Of a stretch of 64,000 nt of DNA, positions 45,387 to 55,141 are shown piece by piece. Source of the DNA: Billgrantia endophytica (GTDB taxonomy: Bacteria > Pseudomonadota > Gammaproteobacteria > Pseudomonadales > Halomonadaceae); the NCBI RefSeq assembly GCF_002879615.1, contig NZ_PNRF01000020.1, positions 1-64,000 on the forward strand, in the 5' to 3' direction. The position numbers were made by a program, and so were the translations under genes. The notes under the pieces were generated by a model. That model did not search any database. It worked only from the letters and a program-made list of their open reading frames with translations, and was not told the DNA's origin. The first letter of the stretch is position 1, and the number at the start of each line of letters is the position of its first letter.

Positions 45387-47396
45387 ATGCGGCTGTATCT
45401 CTGCGAGAAGCCCTCCCAAGGCAAGGATATCGCGCGTGTGCTGGGGGCCAAGCAACGCGGCAACGGCTGCTACAACGGCCCCGGTATCGTCGTCACCTGG
45501 TGCATCGGTCATCTGATCGAAGCCGCGCCACCGGAAGCCTATGGTGAACAGTACAAGTACTGGTCCATCGAGCAGCTTCCCATTATTCCCGAACGCTGGC
45601 GCAGCGAGGTCAAGGCCTCCACCGCCAAGCAATTCAAGATCGTCAAGGGACTGCTGGCCCAGGCGACCAACCTGGTCATCGCGACGGATGCCGACCGTGA
45701 GGGTGAGATGATCGCCCGCGAGCTCCTCGAGCTATGCGGCTACCAAGGCGCGATACAACGGCTATGGCTATCGGCGCTTAACGATGCTTCGATCCGCAAG
45801 GCACTGGACTCGCTCAAGCCGTCCGCTGAGACGCTGCCACTTTACGACTCGGCCCTGGCACGTTCGCGCGCCGATTGGTTGATCGGTATGAACTTGAGTC
45901 GGCTATTCACCGTGCTCGGCCGCCAGGCCGGCTACGACGGTGTGCTGTCGGTGGGCCGCGTTCAGACGCCGACGCTGCGCCTCGTCGTGGATCGCGACCG
46001 TGAGATCGCATGTTTCGTTTCTGTGCCGTATTGGACCGTCGAGGTCAATCTGTCGACCGCCGGCCAGTCCTTCAGCACGAGTTGGGTGCCTCCGGACGAC
46101 AGCGCGGACGCAGCGGGCCGCTGCCTGCAACAGACAGTAGCGCAGCAGGCCGCCGAGCGCATCCGCAGCGCCCACGAGGCGCAGGTGCTGTCGGTGGAAA
46201 CCGAGCGTGTGCGTGAGGCACCACCACTGCCCTTCAGCCTGAGTACCCTGCAGGAAGTGTGTTCCCGGCAGTTGGGCCTGGATGTGCAGGAGACGCTGGA
46301 TATCGCGCAGTCGCTCTACGAGACGCACAAGGCGACCACCTACCCCCGCAGCGACTCAGGCTACCTGCCCGAGAGCATGCTGGCCGACGTACCCACAGTC
46401 CTCGATGCCCTGCTCGCTACCGACCCAGACCTGCGCCCGCTGTTTAATCGGCTGGATCGTACTCAACGTTCACGTGCCTGGGACGACGCGAAAGTGAGCG
46501 CTCACCACGGCATCATCCCCACGCTGGAGCCGGCGAATCTTGCGGCCATGTCCGAGAAGGCGTTGGCGGTGTATCGGTTGATCCGGGCGCATTATCTGGC
46601 GCAGTTCCTGCCGCATCACGAGTTCGACCGCACCGCGGTACGCCTGTCGTGCGCAGACGAGAGACTGCACGCCACCGGCAAGCAGATCGCAGTACCCGGC
46701 TGGCATCAGGCACTGCCGCGTCACGATGCCGATGCGGATGACGAACCGGCCAAGCGTCGTCAAGTCTTGCCGCCACTGGCAGAGGGAACACGCTGCCTCA
46801 TCGGCGACGTCGAGTTGAAGGCACTCAAGACCCTGCCGCCCAAGCCCTACACCCAGGGCGAACTGATCAAGGCCATGAAGGGCGTCGCCAAGCTCGTCAC
46901 CGATCCGCGCTTGAAGCAGACGCTCAAGGAGACGACAGGCATCGGTACCGAGGCCACACGTGCCGGCACCATCAACGGCCTGTTGACGCGCGGCTACCTG
47001 ATCAAGAATGGTCGTGCCATCCGAGCCTCGGAGGCGGCCTTCACGTTGATCGACGCCGTGCCGACCACGATCACCGACCCAGGTACGACGGCCATCTGGG
47101 AACAGGCCTTGGACATGATCGAGACGGGACAGATGACCCTGGAGACCTTCGTCGGCAAGCAGGCGGCCTGGGTCACACAACTGGTGCAGTGCGCGAGCCT
47201 GGCGATCAAGGTGCCTGAAGGCCCGCCCTGCCCGCTCTGCGGTGAGACGACTCGCCAACGCCGCGGCAAGACCGGGCCGTTCTGGTCGTGCCGCCGCTAC
47301 CCCGACTGCAAGGGCAGCGTGGCCATCACGCCCGCCGGTCGTCGCAAACGCTTGACATCGCGCAAGCTCCGTCGATCAGCGCCCAAGGCGTTTTGA
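45387..47396 (+). CDS. topB: DNA topoisomerase III of the ICE (TopB/TraE-like)
   Basis: A 669-residue type IA topoisomerase. The Toprim domain includes LYLCEKPSQGKDIARVLGA and VIATDADREGEMIA (about residues 100-113). The catalytic Tyr lies in TTYPRSDSGYLPE (about residue 319). The C-terminus has a four-Cys zinc finger CPLCGETTRQ...CRRYPDC. ATG 45387 follows GAGGAGGCG; an upstream in-frame start adds unrelated residues. It resolves or decatenates the element during replication or transfer. Confidence 0.92.
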   Translation: MRLYLCEKPSQGKDIARVLGAKQRGNGCYNGPGIVVTWCIGHLIEAAPPEAYGEQYKYWSIEQLPIIPERWRSEVKASTAKQFKIVKGLLAQATNLVIATDADREGEMIARELLELCGYQGAIQRLWLSALNDASIRKALDSLKPSAETLPLYDSALARSRADWLIGMNLSRLFTVLGRQAGYDGVLSVGRVQTPTLRLVVDRDREIACFVSVPYWTVEVNLSTAGQSFSTSWVPPDDSADAAGRCLQQTVAQQAAERIRSAHEAQVLSVETERVREAPPLPFSLSTLQEVCSRQLGLDVQETLDIAQSLYETHKATTYPRSDSGYLPESMLADVPTVLDALLATDPDLRPLFNRLDRTQRSRAWDDAKVSAHHGIIPTLEPANLAAMSEKALAVYRLIRAHYLAQFLPHHEFDRTAVRLSCADERLHATGKQIAVPGWHQALPRHDADADDEPAKRRQVLPPLAEGTRCLIGDVELKALKTLPPKPYTQGELIKAMKGVAKLVTDPRLKQTLKETTGIGTEATRAGTINGLLTRGYLIKNGRAIRASEAAFTLIDAVPTTITDPGTTAIWEQALDMIETGQMTLETFVGKQAAWVTQLVQCASLAIKVPEGPPCPLCGETTRQRRGKTGPFWSCRRYPDCKGSVAITPAGRRKRLTSRKLRRSAPKAF

Positions 47397-48327
47397 CCTG
47401 GCACTTGCCTCGCACATGCGAGGCCTCCCAAGCACACGATCCCTTCTTGCAACGGTGTGCGTGTTCCGCCTGGCCGAAGAGCTGGCAGGACGAGAAGGCA
47501 ACTGCTCCTAGTATCGCCTCATGCGATGCCGCTGATCGGCCATGCTTTTGTCCGTTCCGCCGGGTCTCCTGACGCCTTGCTCACGCGAGCCGCCAGGAGA
47601 CCCTCCGGGGTGGACGGTACTCGGTGCCGGTGCCCGCCGGTGAAACAACAGGCTCCCTTTGTGCGCGGATGTGTGCCGAACGATACCGACCTCAGCCACG
47701 ATACGGGTCGGGTGCGATTGCTGGTGCAGTGGGCGGCTCTGACGACGGCCAGTTCCCTGCGACAGCCCACGGGTGGTTTCCTCATCTCTCGCTGGAGGCT
47801 CACGGCCTCCAGTTCCTTGGTCTTCTCCTTCGTCACGCTGCACGCCGCCAACCTTCGGAACAGGCAGCCAAGAGCGTTTGCGCTCTCATCCGAACAGGAG
47901 ATGACACATGCGCCATCCCTCTCTTCAGTACGGTAGGGGTGCAGCGGGCTTTACGGTAAGCGGGTTGCGCCACGTAGCGCATTGTCGGCTGACACAATGA
48001 CAAGGCATCGCCAATGTCTCGCTATGCGTTGCTGATGCGTCAGCACCATGCCCAGGCAGTCCCGGTCTTCAAGACTGCGCCGTGGGCCTTCCACGTTGAC
48101 CATTCCAGTCCGCTTCGCATCGCTTGCGCGGACGCCGCCAGGACCTGGCGCCGATGCCTTTTATATCCACGGGAAGCATTCATCCCGCCGGGATCGGGTG
48201 CTTCCGATCTTCTACGAACAGGAGCGCACCATGTCCTTCGACTCCTCAGCAGACGAGCCCTGGCAACGGGTGCCTGAACGCAACGCCTCGCTCCGTAATC
48301 CCCTTCCCAACTCAAGGAGACCTTGTC
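47397..48327. other. 930-base region without a supported large gene
   Basis: No recognised protein. CATTGT-N8-ACAATG near 47980-48000 is a small inverted repeat. A 43-codon frame at 48232-48362 begins MSFDSSADEPWQRVPE after AGGAGCGCACC and overlaps the next gene; it could be a leader peptide. A possible frame at 48014 is unconvincing. In this ICE class such regions often carry small non-conserved ORFs or RNA. Confidence 0.45.
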
Positions 48328-48720
48328 ATGAAAACGATCACGAAAGATGTGCTTTTCGATAAGATCGCGCGCAATGATCGGCACTTCTCGAAAGCACCAC
48401 ACGCCTTCTTCCATGCCTGGGCACGCGGTGTCGAGCTGGCCGGCCCCAAACTGTTCGGCGACGGTACCCAGCAAGGCCTGCAAGAGGCCGTCAGCAAATG
48501 GGATCTGTGCCCGAATCTTGAGGCCATCCACCAGACCATCGGCGTCATGAGTTCCGGCGAGAAGGTCTTTCTCGCCGCCATGGTGAGCTTCTACAACGTC
48601 GGGGACGGCGGAGCGCTACTCAAGCGTGTCGGCGTTCACGGGCTGGCTGACTTGGGCGGGCTCGATCTCGAACGTCGGCGAGTCATCGGCGCACTGATCC
48701 TCAACTACAGCGGTTGGTAG
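48328..48720 (+). CDS. conserved hypothetical ICE protein
   Basis: A 130-residue protein starting MKTITKDVLFDKIARNDRHF, with an alpha-helical pattern (FFHAWARGVELAGPKLFG, SGEKVFLAAMVSFYNVGDGG, LERRRVIGALILNYSGW). No domain is recognised. AAGGAG precedes the ATG. Position after topB agrees with small accessory backbone genes. Function unknown. Confidence 0.7.
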   Translation: MKTITKDVLFDKIARNDRHFSKAPHAFFHAWARGVELAGPKLFGDGTQQGLQEAVSKWDLCPNLEAIHQTIGVMSSGEKVFLAAMVSFYNVGDGGALLKRVGVHGLADLGGLDLERRRVIGALILNYSGW

Positions 48721-49104
48721 ACGACCCTTACGAAACGGCCGGCCACCATTCCTGATGATCGAACTTCGCACCTTCTCCACCCACTGGGCTCTTGCCCAGC
48801 AGGAGAAGGGCTCCGCCTTTCCTCTAACGGGAGAATTCCCATGCCTCATTCACGAAACCCGCTCATCCGTGGCTATCGGATCTGACCACCTAGCGTCTGC
48901 TGGCAATCAGCTACGAGGATGACTGCCCGATGTCTTATCTTCCTTTGCACCTTGCAAGTCCATTTATGTGACGAACAGGTCCAGCGGCATCTCTGCATTT
49001 TCTGCGACGACTTCGCGCTGATCATCGAGGGCCAGTTCGTCCCGGATGACCTGGATGCACTCTCCAAGACAGACTTTGAAAAACAATCTTAACCCTGGAC
49101 CTAC
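48721..49104. other. intergenic region with possible decayed small gene
   Basis: A ribosome binding site (GGGAGAATTCCC) precedes ATG 48841, which encodes only MPHSRNPLIRGYRI before TGA at 48883. In the same frame, 48919-49092 is open and encodes CIFCDDFALIIEGQFVPDDL and a stop, which looks like real protein. This may be one small gene broken by a nonsense codon, or two unrelated frames. Confidence 0.35.
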
Positions 49105-49428
49105 TCAGAATCGCTTGATATCGACTACATAACCAATGATGGGGTAACTCGCTTTCCTGGCAACCCTCTCGGCCTCTATCTGTGCCTCTAGCTTGGAGAT
49201 ACTGGATGAGTGATACTCGAACACAGAGTCCATCTCAAGCTGCTTGGTCCGGACCGCCAGCTTGACAATGTGGCCCGTCTTCATCGCCTTGGCATCTTGC
49301 TTTTCGGGCTTGAAGGTGGGGATAGACGTTGAGCGTTGAGCTGACTTGCCTCGTTGAGAACTTGGCTCAAAGAAGGCATAGAGTTCTTTCTGCATCCGTT
49401 TTTCGAAATCGGCTAATTCTGTATCCAT
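49105..49428 (-). CDS. small hypothetical protein downstream of the Gabija-like operon
   Basis: A 107-residue basic protein (MDTELADFEKRMQKELYAFF at the start) with a helical centre (VRTKQLEMDSVFEYHSSSIS) and an ending YPIIGYVVDIKRF. No family is recognised. It is on the same strand as the Gabija-like genes, 120 bases after them, so it could be a fourth member or unrelated. Confidence 0.5.
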   Translation of the reverse strand: MDTELADFEKRMQKELYAFFEPSSQRGKSAQRSTSIPTFKPEKQDAKAMKTGHIVKLAVRTKQLEMDSVFEYHSSSISKLEAQIEAERVARKASYPIIGYVVDIKRF

Positions 49429-49548
49429 ATGGGGCCCTTCGGTGGCTTATGAACACAAGAATGATACCTGAATTGTGTAGGTTCCTACTATCGGGCCAAG
49501 AGCGAACGTTTGAAAGCGCCTCCGGGTCAACTCCATCCCGGGGTTTGG

Positions 49549-50967
49549 CTAGCCAACAACGGGATTCGGGCTACACACAACGAGCTTCATAGAGCCCCTG
49601 GTCATGGCCACATATAGGTGCTGTGCGCTCATCCCCTCTGTATTCACTAGCACCGCCACCTCAGCTTCCAACCCTTTGAGCAGCAACGTGCTTCCAACAG
49701 CACGTTTGGGAAGCGGGCGTCCCAGCAGCCGATTCTCTTCCCGCACGCGCCTGGCTGCTTCCGCCAATGGGATGGTTCCCGGCGAGGCGTCCCGGAGCGC
49801 CTTGAGAACACCGTAGAGGATGGCCGGCCGGTGCACGCGCACGTTCGGCTGCGCACGCAGGGCCAACAACAACTCTGTAGCACCGGTGAGCGATGGCGAT
49901 TGAGCGAAAGCCAGGGCACGACTCTCCGCCACGCTTGGGGGATTTCTTGCGGTTCCTCTTTGCAGGGATCCCAGATGCCGCGTCAATTCCGGCACACCCA
50001 GATTGGTCATGACGCTCTGCGCCAGTGCCAGCAGTTGTCCCAGCGCATCAGCTGATTTCTCATCAAACCCGTTGGCGAAGGCAATGAGGTCTCGTAGGTC
50101 AACTGCCTCGACCGTCGAAGCTCCTGGTATCTGGCTCGCAAAGTTCTGTTGAGCTGCCCGGTTGCGGCTGTCGGCAATGATGAGCACTCGCCCATCAGCG
50201 GTAGGTGGCACTGCCCTCGCCGCGGCTAGGCGCTGGGTGTGATCGTTGGGCGGCACGGCCTGGATCCAGGTTACGTGCTCCGGTGGCCCACTGCGCAGAT
50301 CCACCGACTGGCCCGTAACCAACCTCCCGCGGGCCTCCAGCAACCATTGCCCAAGTGCTTCCGCACCGGCGTTGCGCCATCGCCAGGGCGTTGCCAATTC
50401 CCCGACGACTGGGAAATGTGTGCACACCTGCTGGTTCCAGTCGACCAGCGTATTGCCACGGAACCCGAAGATCGCCTGCATCGGGTCGCCCAGCACGCAG
50501 GTCGGGAGGATCAGCGAGAGGAAGTAGACGATGTGGTGCTGAGGTACCGAACAGTCCTGATACTCATCAACGATGAGGTGCGCATACGAGGCTTTCAGCA
50601 CCTCGCTAATATGCTCGGTTTGCAGCAACCTCCATGCGGCGTCACGGATTGCCGGGTAGTCGTGTGCAGGTGCTGCTAACTGCAGTATTTCTGGATTGTG
50701 GGCACTGCGCCCAGGGAAGGACGAGATAAGCCGGATGGCCCAGCCATCGATGGTACTCAACCTATAGGCGCTCGTTGGCACCCCAGCGCGGTCCAGTCGG
50801 CCGCGCAAGGCCGCAACCCCGGCGTTCGTGTGTGTTAGCACAAGGATGGGCTTGCTGCCCTGATGGCCGGCAAGCGTGTGGGCGATCAATTGCGTCTTGC
50901 CGCAGCCAGCCGGTGCGGTGACGGTACCGCGACTGATCACACGAAGATCGATTTCAGCGGGGCGCAT
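49549..50967 (-). CDS. gajB: UvrD-like helicase, GajB-type
   Basis: A 472-residue superfamily 1 helicase. Walker A APAGCGKTQLI (residues 19-29), LTHTNAGVAALRGRL motif Ia, Walker B-like LIVDEYQDCS (about residue 135), GDPMQAIFGFRG (motif III) and the C-terminal YVAMTRGSMKLVV are visible. Size is close to GajB (about 490 residues). In Gabija, GajB hydrolyses DNA ends or nucleotides and works with GajA. It starts 14 bases inside the GajA-like gene. Confidence 0.82.
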   Translation of the reverse strand: MRPAEIDLRVISRGTVTAPAGCGKTQLIAHTLAGHQGSKPILVLTHTNAGVAALRGRLDRAGVPTSAYRLSTIDGWAIRLISSFPGRSAHNPEILQLAAPAHDYPAIRDAAWRLLQTEHISEVLKASYAHLIVDEYQDCSVPQHHIVYFLSLILPTCVLGDPMQAIFGFRGNTLVDWNQQVCTHFPVVGELATPWRWRNAGAEALGQWLLEARGRLVTGQSVDLRSGPPEHVTWIQAVPPNDHTQRLAAARAVPPTADGRVLIIADSRNRAAQQNFASQIPGASTVEAVDLRDLIAFANGFDEKSADALGQLLALAQSVMTNLGVPELTRHLGSLQRGTARNPPSVAESRALAFAQSPSLTGATELLLALRAQPNVRVHRPAILYGVLKALRDASPGTIPLAEAARRVREENRLLGRPLPKRAVGSTLLLKGLEAEVAVLVNTEGMSAQHLYVAMTRGSMKLVVCSPNPVVG

Positions 50968-52687
50968 TTGCGGCCCACCCGAATACTTGGTCTATCAGCT
51001 CACGAAAGCCCGGATCACAATGAGGCAGGTCTGGCGCGACGATGGTCCTGGCCACATCCTCCATCCAGGAAATGGACTTAAACCAGCCAGCCTTTCGGAT
51101 GCGCGCTGCCTGACCGAGGGTAGCCCTGTGCTCCGCTGCCAGCGCACCGGTGTTATGAATCTCGTCCCAGACCTGCTGAAAGGTTAGCGTGTTGTTCGAG
51201 GCTGTACGCAGGTGTTCGATAATCAGGTCGCCATGCAGCTCATTGGCATAGGTGATCAATTGTTTGCACGCCTCTGGCGTGAGGCTGCCGAATAGCTCGT
51301 CCTCCAGCGCACGGCCCAATCGGTAGGCGACGATGGCGCCGCCGCTCTCGATAAATGCCTGCTCGATTGCCGGCGTGGGTTTCTTGTCGTCGTCGCGCAG
51401 CACCATGACCCGATAGCCTAGGATCTGGAAGGCCACAGCGCGAGTGTACGGTCGATCAGGATCCCCGCCACCGCAGTCGATGAGAGCGACCCCCAACGCC
51501 GCCAGCGACACGCCTCCTTGCTCGAGATTGAACAGATCCAAGCCGCGTAGCAAACCGATCTCACTGGCACCCTCGCACACGACTACAGACCCTGCCAAGA
51601 AGGCCTCAGGATAAAGGCGGATCGTGCTCTGGATGCCATTGTCGGTCCCAACCGGGTAGGCCTCGTGGCCTTGAGGACTACGGCGCAGCACGAAGAGCTG
51701 GTCGCCCGACAGTTCTCTCAGCGCCACGGGGGAGTGAGTGGTGAGGAACACCTGCAGCGGAGCAGCGTCGTCCTTCGCACCGAGGGAGCCCAGGAACCGG
51801 GCAATCCGGTGCGGCTCCAGCCCATACTCCAACTCATCCGAGAGCACAATCGACGCTTTGCCAGCCGCCTGGCGCTGCAGGCCGGCGACGAGCAGGCGCG
51901 TGGAGCCGACACCAAGACTGCGAAGCGGGATGCCACTTTCGTTGTGCAGGGAGATGGTGCCGCCACCGAACGACACCGAATGCGAATCCAGGAGCGCTTT
52001 GGCCTTAGCGCCGATGTTGACGCCCAGTTCCTGAGCGGTGTCTGTGACAATCCCCAGCGCTTCTCCCAACTGTTGTTCGGCCTGGTCTCCGAAGGCGCTA
52101 CGTGCATCCCTGGCTGCCTTGACAAGGGCGGCTGATGCGTCAGCTCGCTCCTCCGAGACGCGGTTCAGAACGGAGCCACGCTGCCATCCCAGGTTGACGT
52201 TTGCGAACGCGCCGATACGTGTGGGAGCCAGGGCGACGCGATCCTTCCACGCGAGCGTCTTGACGATGCCTTGCTGTGCCGCGCGCTCGGAAACCAAGGT
52301 CCAAGAGGGCTCCAGATCACTCGCGACGGTCAGGTTCAGACAAAGCACGACCTCCGCGTCGACCAATGGTTCATCTTCGACGGCGCCGGTGGTGGCGTTG
52401 AAAGCACGCAGGAAAGCGCCGTAGCTCTCCAGTGTCCTCATGGCATCGTCAAGGCAACCGAGCGTTAGGGTGATACTGATCGGGGACGTGATGTCCAGGT
52501 CGAAGAAGTCCGCATCCGAGAACTGGACATTGCGCCTGGCCCCAAGGCACAGGTCGATTGCATCCAGCACTGAAGACTTACCGCTGTCACCCGGACCGAT
52601 CAAGCAGTTGATGCCCGGTGCCGGACACCAGGCTAGTCGCTGGATGCCGCGAAAGTTGGCGATCTCGATTTTCCTGATTCGTGCCAT
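50954..52687 (-). CDS. gajA: OLD-family ATPase/TOPRIM nuclease, GajA-type
   Basis: A 577-residue protein, the length of canonical GajA. The N-terminal ABC-type ATPase has NFRGIQRLAW, Walker A GPGDSGKSSV (31-40), and the LGVGSTRLLVAGLQ signature and VLSDELEYGLEPH Walker B regions. LTTHSPVAL precedes a TOPRIM nuclease domain with VVVCEGASEIGLLRG (Glu) and VMVLRDDDKKP (Asp triad). The ATG follows GGGAGGAACTAC. It forms the nicking core of Gabija; assignment is from architecture and the GajB neighbour. Confidence 0.84.
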   Translation of the reverse strand: MARIRKIEIANFRGIQRLAWCPAPGINCLIGPGDSGKSSVLDAIDLCLGARRNVQFSDADFFDLDITSPISITLTLGCLDDAMRTLESYGAFLRAFNATTGAVEDEPLVDAEVVLCLNLTVASDLEPSWTLVSERAAQQGIVKTLAWKDRVALAPTRIGAFANVNLGWQRGSVLNRVSEERADASAALVKAARDARSAFGDQAEQQLGEALGIVTDTAQELGVNIGAKAKALLDSHSVSFGGGTISLHNESGIPLRSLGVGSTRLLVAGLQRQAAGKASIVLSDELEYGLEPHRIARFLGSLGAKDDAAPLQVFLTTHSPVALRELSGDQLFVLRRSPQGHEAYPVGTDNGIQSTIRLYPEAFLAGSVVVCEGASEIGLLRGLDLFNLEQGGVSLAALGVALIDCGGGDPDRPYTRAVAFQILGYRVMVLRDDDKKPTPAIEQAFIESGGAIVAYRLGRALEDELFGSLTPEACKQLITYANELHGDLIIEHLRTASNNTLTFQQVWDEIHNTGALAAEHRATLGQAARIRKAGWFKSISWMEDVARTIVAPDLPHCDPGFRELIDQVFGWAANAPR

Positions 52688-52723
52688 GTAGTTCCTCCCT
52701 GCTGGTATGCGTCCGTGGCAGCT

Positions 52724-53779
52724 TCACGTGGGTTTCGTGCCGAAGTGCTTGGCGAAGTAGTCGATCATTTCCGCCGCCTGCGCACCTTCACGGAATTGCT
52801 TCTGTTCATCGAAGTTGATCGATGGCACCAAGTGAATGAACTGCTCATCGGCGTACAGAGATAGCACGGCCTGTGGGTTCAATAGTGGCGGGCGCAGGCC
52901 GGTCAGTCCGTTGGCGGCCTCGATGGCGGCGCCGATCATAACGTCGGCGATCTGCACGGCTGGACTGGTCTTCGAATCGACCTGGGTCACGGAAGATAGC
53001 TTGAGCGGGAAACGGATGCTCGCGATCTGCGTCTGCCTGAATTCGACTTCATCCTGATGGCCGATGTAGCGCTGCAGGAGCTCGTGATACCTGAGCAGGT
53101 TCTTCGACTGATCGTGCATGACCAAGTAAGGACCTGATGCCATCACCTCCATCCGGGTGATCAGGGACTGGAGCACCACCATCGCCGCATCGGTCGAGAC
53201 CCCCGGCGTGGCGATCGCGGACAGGCACACAGGCGCCCTAAACGCAAGCGGCCCCAGTGCTTCGGGGATTTCACTCCAGTTGAGCTTCCTGGCCGCCTTT
53301 ACCAACGCCTCCAGGGCCTGCGGGGTCTTTTCCTTCATCGCCCTCTGAAAGGCCGCAAGCAGATCATTGAAGGCCGACTTGCCGAGCAAAGTGGGACCGA
53401 CAGTGTACAGAAGCGAAGCCAGGGCATAGTTTTGCCCATCCTTGTAGAAGTCCTGACCAAGCTCGTAGTAGAACGGCTCGACAGCGTAGTCCAGAAACAT
53501 AAGGAGCAGCAGGAACCGCTTGTCGCAAACGTAGGTCACGCACTTGTGCTGGGAGAGCACGGCGCGCTGCAAGTCGATCAGCGGCTGCCGGTAGCCCGGT
53601 CGGCGTGCCAGCGCGCGGTACTTAAGTTCGGCCGCCTGAAGCTTTGGGAAATACTCTCGGATCAACTGTGCCGCTTCGTCATCGCTGATGGCCACCGCCG
53701 CAGCACCTTGGAAGCGCTGCTCCGGATTCAATAGGTCGAACCCTGTGTAGCCGCTCTCATCGATGTAGAAACACTCCAT
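52724..53779 (-). CDS. DUF3800 protein, first gene of the Gabija-like operon
   Basis: A 351-residue protein. MECFYIDESGYTGFDLLNPE near the start is the DUF3800 signature, an RNase H-like fold with acidic residues, and SKTSPAVQIADVMIGA near residue 270 is the family's second acidic block. No transmembrane segment. It ends 36 bases before the GajA-like gene on the same strand. DUF3800 is not part of minimal Gabija and may be an accessory nuclease or a sensor. MM at 53782/53779 gives two near-equal starts. Confidence 0.8.
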   Translation of the reverse strand: MECFYIDESGYTGFDLLNPEQRFQGAAAVAISDDEAAQLIREYFPKLQAAELKYRALARRPGYRQPLIDLQRAVLSQHKCVTYVCDKRFLLLLMFLDYAVEPFYYELGQDFYKDGQNYALASLLYTVGPTLLGKSAFNDLLAAFQRAMKEKTPQALEALVKAARKLNWSEIPEALGPLAFRAPVCLSAIATPGVSTDAAMVVLQSLITRMEVMASGPYLVMHDQSKNLLRYHELLQRYIGHQDEVEFRQTQIASIRFPLKLSSVTQVDSKTSPAVQIADVMIGAAIEAANGLTGLRPPLLNPQAVLSLYADEQFIHLVPSINFDEQKQFREGAQAAEMIDYFAKHFGTKPT

Positions 53780-53782
53780 CAT

Positions 53783-54328
53783 CGTCTTCCCAAGTTGCGT
53801 ATTTCCTGAGTGGGAAAAAATCTTGAAACTACTTATTAAACAAATATATTAGAAATTTCTCTTAACAGGCACTCAGCCAAATATACTGGCGTTCCTATGC
53901 AAGCGGCAGAGCCGTATCTATCAAAGGATGCATGAACGCTTCGGCATGTTCATCGGCAACAAGGACGTGACTCTGACCACAGCAGAGCGCCCTTTTCTCC
54001 GTGATTGTTCTAATGGCCGCTCTGGCCCGATATCAGCCGTCAGCACCCGATGCCCCACCACCACATGTTAATCTTTTTATCCTCAAAGTATCTCTGCTTC
54101 CAGCACCTTACTATTTGCGCTACGTCAACGCTACAGATAGTGGGATGCCTCTACGCTATCCATAGCCCTGCTCCCGGAAAGGGACTCAGCCGGCAATGAG
54201 GCACTTCAACGCCGTGATGGTGCGATTTTCCACGCGGACTTCCAGGACTTGTCGGCGGTGTGTGCGCTGAGGTCGAGTATCTGGCAGATCTTGCTGGTTA
54301 GCCTAGCCCTAGACAATACCAGGGCTTC
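53783..54328. other. AT-rich promoter region and edge of the Gabija insertion
   Basis: About 545 bases. The first 70 (53815-53880, with TTATTAAACAAATATATTAG) are AT-rich and likely hold the minus-strand promoter of the Gabija-like operon. The rest has no supported gene. The change to ordinary accessory genes from 54.3 kb suggests a boundary of the mobile region here. Confidence 0.45.
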
Positions 54329-55063
54329 TCAGCGGAGAGCGCTGTTGGATCTGGAGCAATCAGCTTTCGTCGTCTCGACCTCGGCACCGAAATGCGTATT
54401 GAATCGTGCAGCGCCCTTGGCCGTCAATTGCAAGGCCCGGGAGTCCAGTGACTTAACCAACCAACCTTTCTCGTTCATCAGCGTCAATAGCGCGGCGGCC
54501 AATGCCCCACCCAGATGAGGACGTCGTTCGCTCCAATCCAGACACGGGTAGGCGAAGCGCCGGCGCTTTTTGCGGGTTTCAAGGAGATCCACGCCAAGCC
54601 TGACGAACCCTTCCTCACCTTTTTCCGTCAGGAGGTAATCCGTACCCTCCAGCAGTAGCCAGCCGCTCTGCACCAATGCGTCGTGCAGTATGACCGCGAC
54701 TTCACCAGCCATATGGTCGTAGCAGGTGCGTGCATGTCTCAATCCAAGGGGCGTGGAGGGTTCGAACGTTGCCAGGGAGGCGCCGGCGACCCTCAGCAAG
54801 GCTTCCAGCGCCGTTGCCACTTCCTTATTAGCCAACCGGTAATAGCGATGTCTGCCCTGCGCGGTGACCTCGACCCACCCTTGCTCGCGGAGCCTTGCGA
54901 AATGGCCGCTGGCCGTAGAGGCACCGATATCGGCCAGGGCCGCTAACTCCGTCGCGGTTCGTGCCCGGCCATCCAACAGGCTGCAAAGCATACGGGCTCG
55001 CGCTGGATCGGCAACGGCCGCAGCGGTGCCGGAAAGCCTGAGATCGACCGCTTCCGCATCCAT
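54329..55063 (-). CDS. ArsR-family transcriptional regulator
   Basis: A 244-residue regulator. The N-terminal ArsR winged helix (VADPARARMLCSLLDGRA, then TELAALADIGASTASGHFAR, then RHRYYRLANKEVATALEAL) spans about residues 12-95. A second helical domain of unknown ligand, with PLGLRHARTCYDHMAGEVAV, fills the C-terminus; the longer length is typical of a subgroup, not a truncation. ATG 55063 is preferred over 55105. Divergent from the MFS gene, with a shared 78-base promoter region, so it probably controls it. Confidence 0.85.
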   Translation of the reverse strand: MDAEAVDLRLSGTAAAVADPARARMLCSLLDGRARTATELAALADIGASTASGHFARLREQGWVEVTAQGRHRYYRLANKEVATALEALLRVAGASLATFEPSTPLGLRHARTCYDHMAGEVAVILHDALVQSGWLLLEGTDYLLTEKGEEGFVRLGVDLLETRKKRRRFAYPCLDWSERRPHLGGALAAALLTLMNEKGWLVKSLDSRALQLTAKGAARFNTHFGAEVETTKADCSRSNSALR

Positions 55064-55141
55064 GGTTCGATATATCCCGAAGTGTCGATTGTCCGTCTTG
55101 AGCATACTGCATTTTTCGATATGCCACGTGGATTCCGAGCC

